Of a DNA stretch of 64,000 nt, positions 60,792-64,000 are shown piece by piece. This stretch comes from Lawsonibacter hominis (GTDB taxonomy: Bacteria; Bacillota; Clostridia; Oscillospirales; Oscillospiraceae): contig NZ_JACOPP010000005.1 of NCBI RefSeq assembly GCF_014287895.1, positions 1 through 64,000 on the forward strand, given 5' to 3'. Below the pieces are notes generated by a model, which did not search any database, was not told the DNA's origin, and worked only from the letters and a program-made list of their open reading frames with translations. Each line of letters starts with the position of its first letter. Position 1 is the stretch's first letter. The translations under genes were made by a program, and so were the position numbers.

Positions 60792-61964
60792 TCAGTGGTG
60801 GAACAGACGCATCCCGGTAAAGGCCATGACGATGCCGTACTTGTTGCAGGTGTCGATGACATGATCGTCCCGGATGCTCCCGCCGGGCTGGGCGATATAC
60901 TGCACACCGCTCTTGCGGGCGCGTTCCACATTGTCGCCGAAGGGGAAGAAGGCGTCGCTGCCCACGCTGACCCCGGATTGGCGGGCGATCCATTCCTTCT
61001 TTTCCGCCGCAGTGAGCACCTCGGGCCTGGTTTTAAAGGTGTTCTGCCACACGCCGTCGGCCAGCACGTCCTCGTACTCGTCGGAGATGTAGACGTCGAT
61101 GGCGTTGTCCCGGTCGGGCCGGCGGATCCCCTCCACAAAGGGGAGGGAGAGCACCTTGGGGTGCTGGCGCAGCAGCCAGTTGTCGGCTTTGTTGCCGGCC
61201 AGACGGGTGCAGTGGATGCGGCTTTGCTGGCCGGCGCCCACGCCGATGGCCTGGCCGTCCTTGGTGTAGCACACGGAGTTGGACTGGGTGTACTTCAGCG
61301 TGATCAGGGCCAGGACGAGATCACGCTTGGCCTGCCCGGGCAGGTCGCGGTTGTCCGTGACGAGGTTTTCCAGCAGGGCCTCGTTGATCTCAAAATGATT
61401 GCGGCCCTGCTCGAAGGTAATGCCGTACACGTCTTTGCGCTCAATGGAACGGGGCACGTAGTCCGGGTCCATCTGCACCACGTTATAGCCGCCTTTGCGC
61501 TTGCCCTTGAGGATCCTCAGCGCCTCGTCGGTATAGCCGGGGGCAATCACGCCGTCGGAGACCTCCATGGCCAGGTAGCGGGCGGTGGGCGCGTCGCACA
61601 CATCGGAGAGCGCGGCCCAGTCGCCGTAGGAGCACAGCCGGTCGGCGCCGCGGGCCTTCACATAGGCGCAGGCGATGGGAGAAAGGTCCATATCCTCGGC
61701 AAAATAGATCTTCCGCTCCACGTCGCTGAGGGGGGTGCCCACAGCGGCCCCGGCGGGGGAGACATGCTTGAAGGACGCCGCGGAGGGCAGGCCGGTGGCG
61801 GCCTTGAGCTCCCGGACCAGCTGCCAGGAATTGAAGGCGTCCATAAAGTTGATATAGCCGGGCCTGCCGTTGAGGACCTTGATGGGAAGCTCGCCGGAGT
61901 CCATAAAGATACGGGCGGGCTTTTGGTTGGGGTTGCAGCCGTATTTCAATTCCAGTTCCGTCAT
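60792..61964 (-). CDS. Stand-alone AICAR formyltransferase
   Basis: 390 residues corresponding only to the AICAR transformylase half of bifunctional PurH: ELKYGCNPNQKPARI, AASFKHVSPAGAAVGTPL with the catalytic Lys-His pair, TQSNSVCYTKDGQAIGVGAGQQSRIHCTRLAG, SVGSDAFFPFGDNVERA. Uses 10-formyl-THF to make FAICAR. The missing cyclohydrolase is provided by the next upstream gene. Not to be labelled PurH without this caveat. Confidence 0.93.
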   Translation of the reverse strand: MTELELKYGCNPNQKPARIFMDSGELPIKVLNGRPGYINFMDAFNSWQLVRELKAATGLPSAASFKHVSPAGAAVGTPLSDVERKIYFAEDMDLSPIACAYVKARGADRLCSYGDWAALSDVCDAPTARYLAMEVSDGVIAPGYTDEALRILKGKRKGGYNVVQMDPDYVPRSIERKDVYGITFEQGRNHFEINEALLENLVTDNRDLPGQAKRDLVLALITLKYTQSNSVCYTKDGQAIGVGAGQQSRIHCTRLAGNKADNWLLRQHPKVLSLPFVEGIRRPDRDNAIDVYISDEYEDVLADGVWQNTFKTRPEVLTAAEKKEWIARQSGVSVGSDAFFPFGDNVERARKSGVQYIAQPGGSIRDDHVIDTCNKYGIVMAFTGMRLFHH

Positions 61965-61982
61965 GATTCGACCTCCATAATG

Positions 61983-62042
61983 CGGGCGGCCGCAGGCCGC
62001 CCCTGCCATATCGCGTGCAGCGGGGCGGCCTGCGGCCGCCCG
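61983..62042. repeat. Perfect 21-bp inverted repeat
   Basis: Arms 61983-62003 and 62022-62042, extremely GC-rich, between the IMP cyclohydrolase and AICAR transformylase genes. REP-like; stable hairpin in the pur mRNA, no T-run. Confidence 0.65.
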
Positions 62043-62048
62043 CCGGAC

Positions 62049-62756
62049 TTACGCGTGCTGATTGATGATGACGCTCTCCCAGGCACCCCGCTCCAGGTCG
62101 ATATAGCGCACGAAGAGGGAGACCTTGTTGTCTTCGTTGAGGTTGTTCCACAGCAGATGGGCAAATTCCTGCGGCGTCTCGCTGGTGATGGCCACCTGCT
62201 CCGGCTCGCCCTCAAAAGAGGGGAGGGGATCGCCGTCGCCCAGGTAGGTATGGATAAAATGCCCCTGGCCGGCAATGGGGTTTTCGTAGGCGAAAAAGTA
62301 CCGGCGGCAGGAGGACGCCTCGCCGTCCGCGCTTTTCAGAATGGACAGGGTATAGTCGCCATTGCCGTGCACCAGGCCGGAAATGCGGGGCGTGTAGTTG
62401 GGGCCGTCCGGCTCAAACGTGCGGGTATGCAGGGCCTGGGCAAAGGTCTTGCCCGCCGCCAGGCCCTCCCGGACGGTGTCGGTCTGGTCGCCGTTGGTGA
62501 CGATGGTAGAGGTGCCGAAGACCCGCACCGGGGCGTAGATGATCAGGGACGGATCGGTCATTTTAGAGGGGTCAAAGGCCTGGGTACGGATGCCGTCGGG
62601 GGTCTCCACAAACACCCGGTTGCGGGAATTTTCGCTGCGGCCCATAATGAAATAGGCGATCACAGCCTTCGCCCCGTCGGGAGAGCGGCCCAGTACGATG
62701 CCCCGGCCGGGATAGGGATTGGTGCGCAGCAGCGCGGTCAGATCAAGCGTTTTCAT
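62049..62756 (-). CDS. Stand-alone IMP cyclohydrolase (PurO-like)
   Basis: 235 residues resembling the separate IMP cyclohydrolase family first described in archaea: NPYPGRGIVLGRSPDGAKAVIAYFIMGRSENSRNRVF at the N-terminus, TNGDQTDTV, FEPDGPNYTPRISGLV. It closes FAICAR to IMP. ATGA overlap with purN (62753-62756) couples their translation. Fits with the neighbour lacking a cyclohydrolase domain. Confidence 0.9.
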   Translation of the reverse strand: MKTLDLTALLRTNPYPGRGIVLGRSPDGAKAVIAYFIMGRSENSRNRVFVETPDGIRTQAFDPSKMTDPSLIIYAPVRVFGTSTIVTNGDQTDTVREGLAAGKTFAQALHTRTFEPDGPNYTPRISGLVHGNGDYTLSILKSADGEASSCRRYFFAYENPIAGQGHFIHTYLGDGDPLPSFEGEPEQVAITSETPQEFAHLLWNNLNEDNKVSLFVRYIDLERGAWESVIINQHA

Positions 62757-63394
62757 TGCCAAACAGCTCCCTCGGTTATTTTGACGTGCCGCCCCTCCAC
62801 GTGGAGGCGGCCCTCGCAGAACAGGGATACGGCCCGGGGCAGGATGCTCCACTCACACTGCTCCATGACCCGGCGCTGGAGCGTCTCCGGCGTGTCGTCC
62901 TCCCGGATGTCCACCGCCTTTTGCAGTACGATGGGACCGCCGTCCGGCTCCTCGTTGACGAAATGGACGGTGGCGCCGGTGACCTTGACGCCATAGTCCA
63001 GAGCTTTTTCGTGGACATGCAGGCCGTAATAGCCCGCGCCGCAGAAGGAAGGGATCAGGGCGGGATGGACGTTGAGAATGGCGTTGGGATAGGCCTGCAC
63101 CATCTCCTCGGTGAGGATGTGCAGGAAGCCCGCCAGCACTACCAGGCCGATCTCCAGCCCGCGCAGCTGCTCCACCAGGGCGGCGGTCATCTCCCGGTTG
63201 GAGCCGTAGTCCTTCCGGGAGACCACATAGCCGGGGATACCGGCCCGGGCGGCCCGTTCCAGAGCAAAAGCGTCGGCGCGGGAGGAGATCACGGCGGCGA
63301 TGACACCGTTTTTCAGCTCTCCCCGTCCCTGCGCGTCGATGAGCGCCTGGAGATTGGTGCCGCCTCCGGACACCAGCACGGCGATTCGTGTCAT
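62753..63394 (-). CDS. purN: Phosphoribosylglycinamide formyltransferase
   Basis: 213 residues. IAVLVSGGGTNLQALIDA at the N-terminus, LAGFLHILTEEMVQAYPNAILNVHPALIPSFCGAGYYGLHVHEKALDYGVKVTGATVHFVNEEPDGGPIVLQ covers the active-site Asn, His and Asp. Uses 10-formyl-THF for GAR to FGAR. Follows purM by 109 nt. Confidence 0.96.
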   Translation of the reverse strand: MTRIAVLVSGGGTNLQALIDAQGRGELKNGVIAAVISSRADAFALERAARAGIPGYVVSRKDYGSNREMTAALVEQLRGLEIGLVVLAGFLHILTEEMVQAYPNAILNVHPALIPSFCGAGYYGLHVHEKALDYGVKVTGATVHFVNEEPDGGPIVLQKAVDIREDDTPETLQRRVMEQCEWSILPRAVSLFCEGRLHVEGRHVKITEGAVWQ

Positions 63395-63411
63395 AGTGAT
63401 ACCTCGCAGAG

Positions 63412-63430
63412 TTTCCGCCGGAGGCGGAAA
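63412..63430. repeat. Small hairpin between purM and purN
   Basis: TTTCCGCC (63412-63419), GGA, GGCGGAAA (63423-63430). Third GC-rich hairpin in a pur intergenic gap. Confidence 0.4.
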
Positions 63431-63503
63431 TGAATTTCGAAGTCGTGCGCAGGCGGCGCGGACGCCCCCGCGGTCAGGAGGGCGCCTTCGCTGCCGCCCG
63501 GGC

Positions 63504-64000
63504 TCATACCAGCTCCACGCCCGCGTCGCCCTTGACCACGGAACCGATCACATAGGACTGCTCTCCGGCCCGGGCCAGCACGTCCAGGGCGTTGCCGATC
63601 TGGTCCTTGGGGATGGCGATGACCAGGCCGATGCCCATGTTGAAGGTGTTGTACATATCCCGCGCGGGGATGTCTCCGGCCTTTTGGATCAGTTCGAAGA
63701 TCGGGGGCACCGGGAAAGAAGCGGTCTGGATCCGGGCGGTGAGCCCCTCCTTCATCATGCGGGGCACGTTCTCATACAGGCCGCCGCCGGTGATGTGGCT
63801 GACCGCCTTCACGTCCACCCCGTGCTGCCGCAGGCAGCGGATGGAGCGCACATAGATGTGGGTGGGACGCAGCAGCTCCTCTCCCAGCGTATGGCCCAGA
63901 TCGGACACGTAGGTCTCCAGGGGCTTGGCGTCGTCGGCAATGCCGAAGACCTTGCGCACCAGGGAAAAACCGTTGGAGTGCACGCCGTTGGAGCCCAGGC
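63504..64000 (-). CDS. purM: Phosphoribosylformylglycinamidine cyclo-ligase, C-terminal part
   Basis: The window ends inside the gene, so only the last ~165 residues are visible: LGSNGVHSNGFSLVRKVF at the edge, LLRPTHIYVRSI, AVSHITGGGLYENVPRM, FNMGIGLVIAIP, and the end GDAGVELV. All match PurM (AIR synthetase). Upstream on the minus strand and therefore first of the visible pur genes. Confidence 0.95.
   Translation of the reverse strand, partial: LGSNGVHSNGFSLVRKVFGIADDAKPLETYVSDLGHTLGEELLRPTHIYVRSIRCLRQHGVDVKAVSHITGGGLYENVPRMMKEGLTARIQTASFPVPPIFELIQKAGDIPARDMYNTFNMGIGLVIAIPKDQIGNALDVLARAGEQSYVIGSVVKGDAGVELV

Overview
The window looks like chromosome of a GC-rich, low-motility gut Firmicute of the Oscillospiraceae/Flavonifractor-Lawsonibacter type. 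This is an inference from the gene set: a YtvI-type sporulation permease, UPF0735 ACT protein, DUF1292 protein, SLH-domain exoproteins, stand-alone IMP cyclohydrolase plus stand-alone AICAR transformylase, strong AGGAGG ribosome binding sites and frequent TTG starts. No rRNA, CRISPR array, intact phage or intact IS was seen.

Layout. 1-804: no gene, but two diverged direct copies of a ~150-bp sequence. 811-1794: xpt and a hotdog thioesterase. 2093-6584: a lipoprotein solute-binding protein followed by a membrane GGDEF/EAL protein. 6701-11067 (minus): two secreted SLH proteins, one a Cthe_2159-like beta-helix, one an S41 protease. 11264-14536 (minus): a MerR-YbjQ-ABC exporter operon read from a MerR-type promoter with a 19-bp spacer. 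14798-14883: tRNA-Leu(GAG), followed by wreckage of a conjugative element (toprim/primase pseudogene) fused to a decayed MATE gene. 17456-30633 (minus): a sugar-utilisation cluster holding a PfkB kinase, a sugar ABC importer without its ATPase, two FAD oxidoreductase paralogues, two zinc alcohol dehydrogenase paralogues, a D-allulose/tagatose 3-epimerase homologue, a DUF624 protein and a ROK repressor; a 21-bp palindrome lies just downstream of the promoter. 30983-31106: a decayed proC. 

31371-35295: ribosomal protein genes; rplJ-rplL run plus-strand and converge on rpmG-secE-nusG-rplK-rplA on the minus strand, so a normally collinear cluster is broken. 35670-43460: ruvX, a monooxygenase, two half-size TSUP transporters, tcdA, a PrsA-like foldase, DUF1292 and a class A PBP. 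43573-47833: ytvI, then an ACT protein, homoserine dehydrogenase and aspartate kinase. 47861-48433: a frameshifted small gene and an unusually dense series of six hairpins. 48434-50680: TSUP-MarR unit and a patatin-like lipase. 50779-58126 (minus): a response regulator carrying GGDEF-EAL-pseudoreceiver-GGDEF and a large soluble multi-PAS hybrid kinase. 58224-59306: a YkvI-type transporter. 59401-64000 (minus): purine genes purM(partial)-purN-purO-type cyclohydrolase-AICAR transformylase-purD.

How the genes work together. Purine synthesis (right end) and xanthine salvage (left end) supply nucleotides; hom, lysC and the ACT protein feed the aspartate pathway. The sugar cluster can be read as: import of a sugar or polyol, oxidation at one or more hydroxyls, C3 epimerisation of a ketose, phosphorylation by PfkB, with ROK control. 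The substrate is unknown. Two separate c-di-GMP loci suggest nutrient or redox sensing feeds second-messenger levels. The strongest candidates for something undescribed are the duplicated FAD/ADH sugar cluster, the six-hairpin array with compensatory changes shared with a second site, and the double-domain c-di-GMP regulator with a receiver that has lost its phospho-acceptor.
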